Assembly (NCBI GenBank): GCA_021810045.1
Contig: JAJZJR010000014.1
Location: 1 to 46,689, forward strand
Length of the DNA: 46,689 bases
Direction: 5' to 3'
DNA from: Thermoplasmata archaeon
GTDB lineage: Archaea > Thermoplasmatota > Thermoplasmata > Thermoplasmatales > Thermoplasmataceae
Each line of letters starts with the position of its first letter. Position 1 is the first letter of the stretch. The position numbers were made by a program, and so were the translations under genes. Below, piece by piece: positions 1 to 9,400 of the stretch. The notes beneath the pieces were generated by a model. It saw only the letters and a program-made list of their open reading frames with translations, did no database searches and had not been told where the DNA came from.

Positions 1-2
1 GC

Positions 3-119
3 CTGAACAACAAGATCCGTACTGCGTTCAAAAGATCCTATGGCTTCAAGGCTCATGAATACAGAGATACGATCATCTATCTGGTTGCGGGAGGACTTAA
101 GCTACCCCCACAATGTTAA
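3..119 (+). CDS. Transposase, C-terminal end (ISL3-like), cut by window edge
   Basis: An open frame enters from the left edge and stops with TAA. The last 38 residues begin LNNKIRTAFKRSYGF and continue with an HEYRDTIIYLVAGGL stretch. The NNKI(K/R)...KR.(S/A)YGF pattern followed by a final hydrophobic helix is typical of the C-terminus of ISL3-family (IS204/IS1001/IS1165-type) DDE transposases. Whether the element is intact cannot be judged because everything upstream is outside the window. I could not identify the right terminal inverted repeat in the roughly 140 bp before the tRNA gene. The family assignment rests on this short tail only. Confidence 0.7.
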   Translation: MNNKIRTAFKRSYGFKAHEYRDTIIYLVAGGLKLPPQC

Positions 120-262
120 AGAGATCCTTATCTCTTTGACGAAGTAAGCAATTTTGGTCAATGCTCTAATCTAAAATCCATGGTCATTTTCCAACCAAAA
201 AGCAAAACGTAGAAGAAGTCCCATATTCGAAGATGTCACTTCCTTTTGAAAATCAAAGGAAC

Positions 263-344
263 GCCGGGGGGGAGATTTGAACTCCCGAGCGACAAGCGCA
301 ATAGATCTCGAGTCTATCGCCGTACCGGGCTAGGCTACCCCGGC
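263..344 (-). tRNA. tRNA-Ser (anticodon CGA)
   Basis: The minus strand folds as a class II tRNA. The acceptor stem pairs GCCGGGG with CCCCGGC, the anticodon stem ATAGA/TCTAT encloses the loop CTCGAGA (anticodon CGA, UCG codons), a long variable arm follows, and the T arm contains GGGAGTTCAAATCTCCC. No intron is visible. The 3' CCA is not encoded. It sits between an insertion-sequence end and a small Cys-rich ORF. Serine identity follows from both the anticodon and the long variable arm. Confidence 0.95.
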
Positions 345-362
345 AATTCTGATCAATTATTA

Positions 363-572
363 CTATTGCTGTGACCTTCTTTCGAAGGGAGGTTTCTCTT
401 TCCAGATTGCATATAGGTTCTCCACAGGCATCGATTTCCCCCGATCTGAAGGTATTGTGCCCTGACTTGCCAAAGACATGTTGACTTCACCAGTTACATG
501 CATGAAGCAATATGCACTTTGCCTGCATTCATTTCTGTATGCAGGCGGACAGTAATCATATCTATTTGCCAT
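363..572 (-). CDS. Small Cys-rich protein, 69 aa, unknown
   Basis: I do not recognise this protein. It has an ATG start and a TTAAA-containing TATA-like element about 20 bp upstream, consistent with leaderless transcription. Arginine codons are almost all AGA/AGG, as in neighbouring real genes. The N-terminal third has three cysteines at regular seven-residue spacing (C8, C15, C22) followed by H25, which could bind a metal. The C-terminal part is polar, with no membrane segment. It lies between the tRNA-Ser gene and the CoA-binding protein gene. It could still be a chance ORF. Confidence 0.45.
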   Translation of the reverse strand: MANRYDYCPPAYRNECRQSAYCFMHVTGEVNMSLASQGTIPSDRGKSMPVENLYAIWKEKPPFERRSQQ

Positions 573-657
573 AGAAATAGATTCGCTTTAAGTCCCCCTC
601 CGTGAACTCCCCAACAGTTATGGAAAGAGGATCTACTGAACACAGACATTATAACTT

Positions 658-1077
658 TCAGGAAGTGCCCAACCTGGCATGTTCCTTCATCATGCATCTG
701 TCCATGACCACAAGAAGTGAGTTGTCCCTGGCAAGTTTGGCGGCTTCCTCGTTTATTACTCCCTCCTGCATCCAGACTGTTCTGGGATTTATCTTCAATG
801 CTTCCTGGACAATTGGGATCACTGCATCTGACTTCCTGAAAATGTCAACTATATCAACCTTCTTGTCCTTAGGAATGTCGAGAAGACTCTTATATGACTT
901 AATACCAGACCATTCATCTATGACCGGGTTAATTGGAATGATTTCGTACCCCTTATCTTTCAGATACATTGCCACCCTGTAACTGTCTCTTTCCGGCTTG
1001 TCGGAAATTCCAACCACTGCGACAGTCTTGCTTTCCTTAAGAATAGAAGGTATTTTGTTCTCATCGTATGTTGACAT
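658..1077 (-). CDS. CoA-binding domain protein (YccU-like)
   Basis: A small single-domain Rossmann protein of about 139 aa. Seen: an early VAVVGISDKPERDSYRVAMYL nucleotide-binding turn, then the IIPINP strand and a VDIVDIFRK segment, and near the C-terminus the VWMQEGVINEEAA and MDRCMMKEH motifs. These are hallmarks of the CoA_binding_2 family related to the N-terminal domain of succinyl-CoA synthetase alpha. The physiological role of stand-alone members is unknown. I chose the ATG at 1077 over the TTG at 1095 because a TATA element (CTTATAAT, about 1098-1105) lies 21-28 bp before this ATG, which fits leaderless transcription and would put the TTG upstream of the transcript. Confidence 0.85.
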   Translation of the reverse strand: MSTYDENKIPSILKESKTVAVVGISDKPERDSYRVAMYLKDKGYEIIPINPVIDEWSGIKSYKSLLDIPKDKKVDIVDIFRKSDAVIPIVQEALKINPRTVWMQEGVINEEAAKLARDNSLLVVMDRCMMKEHARLGTS

Positions 1078-1158
1078 AATCAAAAATTCCTTCAATGATT
1101 ATAAGCTTGATTGATGGCTGGTCAAGTATTTATATGTTGAAAAAATTACTCCTCTTCT

Positions 1159-1473
1159 ATGGCGATGATGTTTTGCCCCAAGTGTGGTTCTCTTATGTCA
1201 CCTTCTGGTGGAAAGCTGGTGTGCGGTAGTTGCCATTATTCGGTGAACCCATCCGAAATCGGCAGTGGACAGATTGTGAGCAAGAGCTCCCAGAAAGAAG
1301 TGATAATGATAAAGGAAGAAAAGGCTGTTGAGCCTCTGGATTCTGATGCTGTGTGCCCAAAATGTAAGCACCAGGGAGCCTATTATCTTCTCAAACAGAC
1401 CAGATCTGCAGATGAGCCTGAAACAAAGTTCTACACATGCGAGTCTTGCGGTCACAGGTGGAGAGAGTACTGA
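1159..1473 (+). CDS. tfs: Transcription factor S (TFS, TFIIS/RPB9-like)
   Basis: This 104-aa protein has the two-zinc-ribbon layout of archaeal TFS. The N-terminal ribbon is C6PKC9...C22GSC25. The C-terminal ribbon is CPKC...CESC and contains the family signature RSADEPET, whose acidic DE pair enters the RNA polymerase active site and promotes transcript cleavage in backtracked complexes. A TATA element (TATTTATAT, about 1127-1135) lies about 25-28 bp before the ATG, so the mRNA is probably leaderless. It precedes srp54 on the same strand with a 66-bp gap. Confidence 0.95.
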   Translation: MAMMFCPKCGSLMSPSGGKLVCGSCHYSVNPSEIGSGQIVSKSSQKEVIMIKEEKAVEPLDSDAVCPKCKHQGAYYLLKQTRSADEPETKFYTCESCGHRWREY

Positions 1474-1539
1474 TCCACTTGTGGCTGTTCGATTCAGTTA
1501 CTCAATAGATTAAAATTTAATGATTCATTTGGTGTTATA

Positions 1540-2910
1540 ATGGTGCTTGAAGGTCTTGCCGGATCTCTCAGGGAAACGCTGAGGAAGATTTCACGATCGA
1601 GTTTCATTGACAGGGAAACAATCAAAGAAGTGGCAAAGGATGTGCAGAGAGCACTTCTAAAGGCAGATGTCAATGTCAAACTTGTTTTGGAGTTATCTTC
1701 CACACTTGAAAGGAGAGCAAATGAGGAAAAACCTCCAGCAGGCATGACAGCACAGGACTATCTTGTCAAAATTGTTTATGAAGAACTTCTTAACATACTT
1801 GGTGAGGATTCAAAACTTACTCTCAAGGAACAGACCATAATGCTTGTTGGTTTATATGGGCAGGGAAAAACAACTTCTGCCGGAAAACTGTCAAGATTTT
1901 TCCACAGGAAAGGCCTAAGTGTTGGTGTTATAGCAGCAGATGTTCACAGACCTGGGGCCTACGACCAGCTTGAGCAGCTTGCAAAGAAGCTCAACGTGCC
2001 CTTCTATGGTGAAAAGGGAGAAAAAAATCCTGTAAAGATCATAAGAAATGGTCTGAAAGAGCACAGTGAGCTGAAGGTAAAGATTATTGATACCAGCGGA
2101 AGGGACTCCCTGAACGATGATTTAATAAGGGAAATCAAGGAGATCAAAAATACATTCAACCCAGATGAGGTTCTCCTGGTTATTGATGCAACTGTAGGCC
2201 AGCAGGCAGGTCCACAGGCACAGACAATCAATGATGCTGTTGGGATAACCGGAGTTATTCTTACAAAGATGGATGGTACCGGCAAGGGAGGAGGAGCGCT
2301 GAGTGCAGTGGCACAGATCCATGCACCCGTATATTTCATAGGAACGGGAGAGCACCCTGAAGATCTTGAAATATTCCAGTCCAAAAAATTCCTATCTAGA
2401 TTACTTGGTCTTGGAGATCTTGAAACTCTGCTTGAAGCTTTCAAGGAAACCAACATCAGCGAAGAAGAGGCAGAGGAGTCAATGAACAAACTCATGTCCG
2501 GGAAATTCAATTTAAAGGACATGTACGAAATATGGGAGAAATTTGCACAACCAGGGCTTATCTCCAAGATGTTTGATTCCCTTCCACTGGCAAGAATGCC
2601 GGGAGGCAGCAAGATCGATTCCAATGCCATTGAAACTGCACAGGAAAAGCTGAGGAATTACAGAGTAATCATGGATTCCATGACATTTCATGAGCTGGAG
2701 AACCCGGATGAAATAAATGCCAAGAGAATTGGCCGGATTTCCAGAGGATCTGGAAGATCTGAGGCCGACATCCGCTCACTTCTGAGGGAGTTCAAGGCCA
2801 TGAAGAATAATCTCAAGGCAATGAAAGGAAACCGCGGGTTCAAGAAGATGATGCGGGCACAGATTAAATCAGGCAATTTCGGTCTTGAAGATCTAGAAGG
2901 CGCTAACTAG
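1540..2910 (+). CDS. srp54: Signal recognition particle 54 kDa protein
   Basis: The SRP GTPase binds 7S RNA and signal sequences and targets ribosome-nascent chain complexes to FtsY at the membrane. The order is N helical domain (1-90), G domain with the P-loop GLYGQGKTT near residue 104, DTSGRD (G3, usually DTAGR), TKMDG (G4) and GTGE, then a methionine-rich M domain from about residue 300 with the RNA-binding RISRGSG signature and MKGNRGFKKMM. The length of 456 aa is normal for archaea. Its 3' end overlaps the convergent reductase gene by 8 bp. The SRP RNA and SRP19 are not in this window. Confidence 0.96.
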   Translation: MVLEGLAGSLRETLRKISRSSFIDRETIKEVAKDVQRALLKADVNVKLVLELSSTLERRANEEKPPAGMTAQDYLVKIVYEELLNILGEDSKLTLKEQTIMLVGLYGQGKTTSAGKLSRFFHRKGLSVGVIAADVHRPGAYDQLEQLAKKLNVPFYGEKGEKNPVKIIRNGLKEHSELKVKIIDTSGRDSLNDDLIREIKEIKNTFNPDEVLLVIDATVGQQAGPQAQTINDAVGITGVILTKMDGTGKGGGALSAVAQIHAPVYFIGTGEHPEDLEIFQSKKFLSRLLGLGDLETLLEAFKETNISEEEAEESMNKLMSGKFNLKDMYEIWEKFAQPGLISKMFDSLPLARMPGGSKIDSNAIETAQEKLRNYRVIMDSMTFHELENPDEINAKRIGRISRGSGRSEADIRSLLREFKAMKNNLKAMKGNRGFKKMMRAQIKSGNFGLEDLEGAN

Positions 2911-4030
2911 TTTCAATGCCAAGAATATTTTCAATTTCATTAATTGAAAAGCCTGATCTGTTAATCAGTTCCAAAACTGATACTTCATTATATTCAAATT
3001 CAGATAGTTTCAAAAACAACTCGTGAATCTTTTCAGTTCCTGATCTGTACAAGGCATCTCTAAATCTTTTCTGAACTTCCATGCCTTGATATACATGTTT
3101 CTCTAGGTTTTGTCTGTAAGACTCCAGCGATCCTTCTCCAGATTCTATTATGGCATTTGCTGCAAGTGACCCCGAAAAAACAGCTTCCCTGAAACCACTC
3201 ATGAAGAATCTGTCATAAAGTCCGGCAGCCGAGCCTGCGTAAAGTATTCTTCCCTGGCCGAAGTTTACATCCTTAGGCAGCAGCAGATGTTTGGAACCAC
3301 GTATGATGCTTCCAGCTCCTTTAATGATTGACTCTGGAACGGACTCTACTTTACCAGATCCTTCATTTATCATGATACAATTGGTCTGGCCATTGTTCCT
3401 TGGAACGTTGTAATTCAGGGAATGATCCGATCTGAGTTCGATTACCGGGGTTGCGTTTTCATTAGGTGATATTTTTCGCCTAAAATCGAAGGAATATGCC
3501 GTTGTGGTATCTCTGCTCCAGTTGTTGACCTGTCCCTGAAATCCAGTAGCTACAATTAGATTCCGGGTTCTTACTTTTATTGTCTTGCCGCCCGTCTTGT
3601 AGCTTACCTCAATTATGTCATTTTCCTCAGACGCCCCGATCAATTCAGTCCTGATTTTCAGTCTTGCCCCTGACATTATTGCTCTCGATGCCATTTCCTT
3701 GTCCAGCCGATCTCTTTCAACCACTGAATTAAACGCGTCCCCTTCTTTTCCTGATGGAAAAAATTTTAGAGAATTACTGCCGGATTTCAATTCAACATGA
3801 GCAGGCCTGCTTAAAACGATTCTTTTGTCTTCAGCTATTTCCCTGAAATCCGGAAATGATAAGTTAACCAAATCCGCACAGATTACAGGGGCACCGATCT
3901 CCATTTTTGGGTCAATCATCAGAGTGCTGAAACCAGCCTCAGAGAGTTTAAGGGCAGCCGTAGAACCGGCTGGACCTGCTCCTGCCACAACTGCATCATA
4001 ATCCTTGTTCTGGTCTCCCTGATCTGACAT
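2903..4030 (-). CDS. Geranylgeranyl reductase-family flavoprotein
   Basis: An FAD-dependent oxidoreductase of about 375 aa. The N-terminus carries the dinucleotide-binding VAGAGPAGSTAALKLSEAG motif and a PVICADLV segment at the place where the family has its conserved cysteine. A second FAD contact follows near LYAGSAAGLYDRFFMSGFREA. Family members hydrogenate isoprenoid chains of archaeal lipids or of quinones. The gene is leftward and converges with srp54. The ATG at 4030 is preferred; a GTG at 4051 is possible because a TATA element (AGTAAATATG, about 4067-4076) sits only 20 bp before it. Whether its substrate is the ether lipid or another prenyl compound is open, since a second, different paralog lies next door. 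Confidence 0.82.
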   Translation of the reverse strand: MSDQGDQNKDYDAVVAGAGPAGSTAALKLSEAGFSTLMIDPKMEIGAPVICADLVNLSFPDFREIAEDKRIVLSRPAHVELKSGSNSLKFFPSGKEGDAFNSVVERDRLDKEMASRAIMSGARLKIRTELIGASEENDIIEVSYKTGGKTIKVRTRNLIVATGFQGQVNNWSRDTTTAYSFDFRRKISPNENATPVIELRSDHSLNYNVPRNNGQTNCIMINEGSGKVESVPESIIKGAGSIIRGSKHLLLPKDVNFGQGRILYAGSAAGLYDRFFMSGFREAVFSGSLAANAIIESGEGSLESYRQNLEKHVYQGMEVQKRFRDALYRSGTEKIHELFLKLSEFEYNEVSVLELINRSGFSINEIENILGIETS

Positions 4031-4223
4031 CACTATACCTGCGTCCCACACTATTGGGAAATCACATATTTACTTTCTATTGCATTATTATGGACTTGCC
4101 TTTGTTCAGCCAGATACTATTCACAGAAGGAAAATACTGAATGATGCACAAAGCTGTGCATATTAGCTGCTGCTAAACAAGGTTTAAATATCGTCGAATA
4201 TACAGAGAAGCAAGTAGATTCTC

Positions 4224-5669
4224 ATGAAGAGTGGCGGAGAATACGATATAATTGTTGCCGGAGCAGGTTTGGCAGGATCCCTTGCAGCGGCAGCCGCAGC
4301 TAGAAAAGGTAAAAACGTTTTATTGCTTGACAGAAACCAGGAAGCAGAAGTCGGAAAGAAAACCGTCTGGGGCTGGACCTGCGGAGACGCAGTTGCAGCA
4401 TCACACATCGATTTTGTACAGAACAGGATGGGTGTACAGTTTGGTCAACCTGAACTTGACAGAAGAGTTGACGGAGTGTATGCACTTTCACCGGATCTAA
4501 AGACAAAGTTCATGTTTGAAGGGAGAGGATATACTCTTGACAGGCCTGAGTTTGAAGCAAAACTACTGGACATTGCCAAGAAATCCGGAGCCCATTATAT
4601 GAGCCAGTTTGAAGTCCAAGGCCCAATAATAGAAGATAAGAAGGTTGTTGGTGTTCATGGAAGAGATAAAAACAAGGAAGAATTCACATTCAAATCCAGG
4701 ATCGTTATCGATGCTCTTGGAATTTCAACGGTAATAAGAAGAAATCTCCCGGAAAACCCTTATGTTGACAGAGTTGTGGACATCGATGATGTAGAATCAA
4801 CTGGAAGATACATTTACGAATTTGAACTCAACGGAGAGGATATGACTTACTTCGATCCGGATAATGCGCTTATCCACCTTAACAATGTTATGGCTCCGGG
4901 AGGATATGGCTGGGTATTCCCCAAGAGCGGAAACAGAGTAAATATTGGCCTTGGAGTACAGAAAAAAAGCCTTGACCTGAGAAACGCAAAACTAGGTAAG
5001 AAGGACAATCTCCAGACACTCATTGACGAATATGTGAAGTGGAACCCCATGTTCAAGAACCTCAAGCTCTGGAACAAGAACAATAACGGGAAAGGCTCCT
5101 GGTCCGTGGCTGTAAGAAGGAACATGGAGAGTCTTGTCTACGATGGTTACATGGGAGCAGGCGACAGCATGGTTATGCCAAATCCCATCAGTGCGGGCGG
5201 AATAGGTCCGGCGCTTATTTCAGGAATACTCGCAGGAGAAAATGCATCGAAAGCTATCGATGCGAATGATACATCAGTAAAGGGACTCTGGCAGTATAAC
5301 CTGGACTACAACCAGGCATACGGAAAGAAGATGGCAGGGATGGAAGTATTCAGGATTTATCTTCAGTCCCTAAACAACGATGTTCTGAACTATGGAATGA
5401 AGACTTTCCTCACAACGAAGGAAGCATCTGATATTACCCTTGGGATAGTGCCCGAACTTAGCATGCGTGCAAAGTTTAAGATGGTCATGAAAGGGGCAAG
5501 AAACATCAGCGCCTTCACCAATCTTGTTTGGGTTGTGGGAAGGATGAAAACAATGAACCAGATGTATGAGGAATACCCGGAAAGCCCGGAAACGTTCACT
5601 CCTTTCAAGCAGAAAGTTGTCAGCATGATTGAAGAGGCTAAGCACAAATTCCCCTCTTCACCCATCTGA
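4224..5669 (+). CDS. Digeranylgeranylglycerophospholipid reductase-like protein
   Basis: This 481-aa flavoprotein starts with IIVAGAGLAGSLAAAAAARKG (FAD Rossmann motif) and has TCGDAV near residue 53, matching the (K)xCGDAI active-site region of Sulfolobus-type geranylgeranyl reductases. Also visible are GYGWVFPKSGNRVNIGLG and GAGDSMVMPNPISAGGIGPAL, the second FAD-binding region. These enzymes saturate the double bonds of digeranylgeranylglyceryl phospholipids at the membrane. It is longer than its divergently transcribed neighbour, mainly in a C-terminal helical extension (about 400-481). A TATA element (TTTAAATAT, 4183-4191) gives a short leader before the ATG. Confidence 0.87.
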   Translation: MKSGGEYDIIVAGAGLAGSLAAAAAARKGKNVLLLDRNQEAEVGKKTVWGWTCGDAVAASHIDFVQNRMGVQFGQPELDRRVDGVYALSPDLKTKFMFEGRGYTLDRPEFEAKLLDIAKKSGAHYMSQFEVQGPIIEDKKVVGVHGRDKNKEEFTFKSRIVIDALGISTVIRRNLPENPYVDRVVDIDDVESTGRYIYEFELNGEDMTYFDPDNALIHLNNVMAPGGYGWVFPKSGNRVNIGLGVQKKSLDLRNAKLGKKDNLQTLIDEYVKWNPMFKNLKLWNKNNNGKGSWSVAVRRNMESLVYDGYMGAGDSMVMPNPISAGGIGPALISGILAGENASKAIDANDTSVKGLWQYNLDYNQAYGKKMAGMEVFRIYLQSLNNDVLNYGMKTFLTTKEASDITLGIVPELSMRAKFKMVMKGARNISAFTNLVWVVGRMKTMNQMYEEYPESPETFTPFKQKVVSMIEEAKHKFPSSPI

Positions 5670-5703
5670 TTTTAACTTTATTTTTCTTTATACTCATTTT
5701 TGT
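5670..5703 (+). terminator. T-rich terminator after the reductase gene
   Basis: Immediately after the stop codon lie several T-runs (TTTTAACTTT, ATTTTTCTTT, CATTTTTG) on the plus strand. Archaeal RNA polymerase terminates on such U-rich tracts without needing a hairpin. The next gene is convergent, which fits termination here. No strong stem is seen. Confidence 0.45.
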
Positions 5704-5790
5704 TATTACATAATTCTTCCATTACCTGGGCATTTATGGATTTGCAAAAAATAGATTATGTTTAGGATTTGGCATCTAGAATGAAAGATG

Positions 5791-6480
5791 CTACTTCCCG
5801 ATTTTCTCTTCCTTTTTTCCGGATTGTTTCATCTTTGGGTGCTTTTGTGATTCCCTGAAATACTTGCAGTAGATAGAAATTGAGCATTCACTGCACCTTG
5901 GACCTACGGGTTTGCATATCTTCTTCCCGAATTCAACCAGCATTGGGTTGAAGCCTAACCAGTATTCCACCGGTATTATTTTCTTCAGATCTTCCTCTGT
6001 CTCATCAGGGTTCTTTGTGCTGGACCAGCCCAGTCTATTGCTTACCCTGTGAACATGCGTGTCCACCGCAATTGCTGGCTTTCCAAGCGCGTCTGCCAGG
6101 ACAACATTTGCAGTTTTCCTTCCAACTCCAGGAATGGTGGTAAGCTCTTCAATGGTATCCGGGACCTTTCCGTGAAAGTCCCTGATTATTATTCCTGCAG
6201 CATCTATTACTCTCTTTGCCTTAACAGTCTTGAACCCGACCTTTGATATGAGTTCCAGAACATCCTCATATCTGGCCTTTGAGAGTCCCTCTGCATCTTT
6301 GTATCTTTCGTGGAGACCTCTTGCAGCAGCATCCGTGACCTCATCCTTTGTCCTGTGGGACATAATTGTTGTTATGAGAACCCAGAAAGGGTCCCTGAAT
6401 TCGAAATGATGGGGCGGAGCCTGACTTCTGATGCCTTCGTATATGGCAGGAAATGATTCTCTGGCGGCCTTTAGATTCAA
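5791..6480 (-). CDS. nth: Endonuclease III (DNA glycosylase/AP lyase)
   Basis: A base-excision repair enzyme that removes oxidised pyrimidines and nicks abasic sites. The helix-hairpin-helix LTTIPGVGRKTANVVL carries the catalytic lysine, and VDTHVHRVSNRLG the catalytic aspartate. The C-terminus has the four-cysteine iron-sulfur loop with spacing C-x6-C-x2-C-x5-C. About 229 aa. The start is decided by context: the TTG at 6480 overlaps the carB stop as TTGA and has a GGAGG ribosome site 4 nt before it. An upstream TTG at 6492 is a weaker alternative. The gene ends the sfsA-carA-carB-nth run and is translationally coupled to carB. Confidence 0.93.
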   Translation of the reverse strand: MNLKAARESFPAIYEGIRSQAPPHHFEFRDPFWVLITTIMSHRTKDEVTDAAARGLHERYKDAEGLSKARYEDVLELISKVGFKTVKAKRVIDAAGIIIRDFHGKVPDTIEELTTIPGVGRKTANVVLADALGKPAIAVDTHVHRVSNRLGWSSTKNPDETEEDLKKIIPVEYWLGFNPMLVEFGKKICKPVGPRCSECSISIYCKYFRESQKHPKMKQSGKKEEKIGK

Positions 6481-9400
6481 GGCTCCTCCCAATATTCCCT
6501 TATCTCCCTGTAATCAGATTTCTCCCCGGCTTTGAGAGTCTGAACAAAAGCTTCTGCCAGTTTCAGGTTTGTTATCAGTGGAATATTTTTCCTGATAGCA
6601 AGTTTCCGGATCTGGTATCCGTCCTTGATGGAACCTGATCTGGAATTTGGTGTATTTATGATGAGATCCGGTCTGTTTTCACTTATAAATTGATCAATTC
6701 GCGGTTCCCTCACATCTTCCATCTTATATATGACATCTGAGTCAATGCCATTCTCCTTCAGGAAGTGCCTGGTACCAGGAGTTGCGACCAGCTTGTGGCC
6801 CATCGCGGAAATATATTCTGCAATTTCCAGGAGTCCGGGTTTATCCTTGTCGCTTACTGAAATTACCACTGAACCCTTGTTCCGGATGTGCACATTCATC
6901 ATCCTTAATGCTTTTCCAAGAGCCTCTTCAAGGGTTCTCCCAGCTGTCATACCTTCTCCGGTTGATTTCATCTCAGGACCTAGTATTGCGTCCAGATCCA
7001 GGAATCTGTTAAACGGAAAGGCAGGGATCTTGACAAAATAGCTCTTTGGATGAACTTCCTCTGCATGGAGAACACCGGAAACCATTGCATCTATGCCAAC
7101 GGAGATCCAGTCCACACCTGTAGCCTTGCTTACGAATGGAAGTGACCTGCTGGATCTGGAGTTGAGCTCTATAACATATAATTCATCCCCCTTGAGTGCG
7201 AGCTGTAGGTTTGAGAAGCCTTTAAGATTGTATTTCCTGACAAATGTTCCTACAAGTTCCCTGATTTTTACCCCGGTCTGAGGATCGGGAAGGTCAGGGG
7301 AAAGTACCATTGTTGCATCTCCGGAATGAGTGCCGGCTTCCTCGACGTGAACGCTTATCCCAGATATGACGTGGCTTTTGCCATCAGAAACAAAGTCAAC
7401 ATCTATTTCGGTTGCATCTTCAACGTAACGACTCAGGAGAACGGGGAAGCCCGGTCTTTCCTGCAGTAGAGATGTCACCCTTCCGTAGACTTCCTCCTTT
7501 TCATTGATAATATCCATTGCACGTCCACCAATGATAAAACTGCTCCTCACTATAACCGGAAGCGGAGTTCTTTCGATGGCCTGTACAGCCTCCTGCATAT
7601 TTGTCACAGTGACAAATTCAGGTTGCTGAATTCCGAATTCACGCAATGCCTCGGCAAATTTCTTCCTGTCTTCAATAGCTTCAATGCTTTCGGGAGAAGT
7701 ACCAAGGAATATGTCGTCCCCGAATATCTCCCTGATCTGCATAGCCAGGTTCTGACCTGTCTGCCCTGAAAACTGTATTATGATCCTGCATGGAGATTCT
7801 CTTCTGATAATGTTGCAGATGTGTTCCAGTGAAAGCGGTTCAAAATAGAGAATATCCGATATGTCAAAATCTGTTGATACTGTTTCCGGATTACTGTTGA
7901 CCATGACCGTTTTAAACCCTTTTTTCTTGAGTTTCAAAACTGCCTTCACAGATCCGTAGTCGAATTCCAGCCCCTGGGAAATACGGTTTGGTCCCGAACC
8001 AAGAACTATAACTGTTTCTTTCTTCCTTTCGGTTTCAAGAAACTCACTTTCCTGGTCGTATGTTGAATAGAGATAAGGAGTTTCAGCGAAAAACTCACCA
8101 GAACAGGTGTCAATAGCCTTGTAAACCGGAAAGATATTTTGTCTTTCCCTTTCCTTGTAAATTTCTGTTTCAGGAATACCCGTGAAAGTCGATATGAGAG
8201 AGTCGGGAATACCTGTATATTTGAGTTCCCTTAGATTTTCCGGCAGAATTCCAGTGCTGAGATCTGCAAGTTTGTCAGTTACATTCTTCAGTTTTTCGAT
8301 AAAATAAATGGCGTATCGGGACAATTGACGGATGTTGGATGTGCTCCATCTTCTCAGGAGGGCTTCAATTATTGCATAAATCCTCAAGTCGGAAGGGGTT
8401 TTTATGAGTTCTTTGAGCTGATCATCTGAAACAGAAAGTCTCAGTGATTTTGACTCCTTTGTCTCCAGTGAGGAAATGGCCTTGAAGAATGCCTCCTCAA
8501 AAGTTCTTCCTATTCCCATTACCTCGCCGATCGACTTCATCTGAACGCCAATCTTTCTCTCTACCTCGAACTTGTCGAATGGCCATCTTGGTATCTTAAC
8601 TGTTATATAATCCAGTGAAGGCTCAAATGCCGCATAAGTGTTCTTTGTAATCGGGTTTATGATCTCTGTCAGGTTGTAGCCAACAGCAATTTTGCTTGAA
8701 GTTCTTGCGATTGGGTAACCACTGGCCTTTGAGGCAAGTGCTGATGATCTTGAAGTTCTGGGATTTACCTCCACGATATAATATTCGCCGGTTTCCTGAT
8801 TCAGGGCGAACTGGATATTGCAGGCACCGCGGATTCCAAGAGCAGAGATTACCTTGATTGCGGAGTCCCTCAGGTTGTGATATTCCTGATCACTTATGGT
8901 CTGCGATGGGGTGACAACAATGCTTTCTCCTGTGTGTACCCCCATGGGGTCAAGATTCTCCATGTTACATATTGTTATGCAGTTTCCGGCGTTGTCCCGA
9001 ATAACTTCGTATTCAAGCTCCATAATTCCTTCAAGTGATTTCTCAAGCTCCAGAACTTCATCCGGATAGACCCTGAAAAATTCATTTGCCAGGACGGTGA
9101 GTTCTTCCTTTGTTCTGAGTATTCTGCCACCGGAGCCTCCAAGTGAAAAAGAGGTACGGACTATGAGAGGGTAAATATCCAGATTGGAAATTTCTGATTC
9201 ATAATTTCTTGTTGTAAGTCTTGCGGAAGGTGCAACCGGCTCATTTATCTCAAGCATCAGCTTGTGGAATTTCTCCCTGTCCTCCGCCGTATCTATGGTT
9301 TCTACAGGTGTTCCAATGATCCTTACCGGGTACTTATCAAGTACTCCTTCCCTTTTCAGCCGCAAAGCAAGATTAAGGGCTGTCTGTCCACCCATTGTTG

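Noticed and set aside
494-697. 67-aa minus-strand ORF starting within the CoA-binding gene
   Set aside because: It overlaps the end of that gene and the better-supported 69-aa ORF in another frame, with no own promoter or ribosome site.
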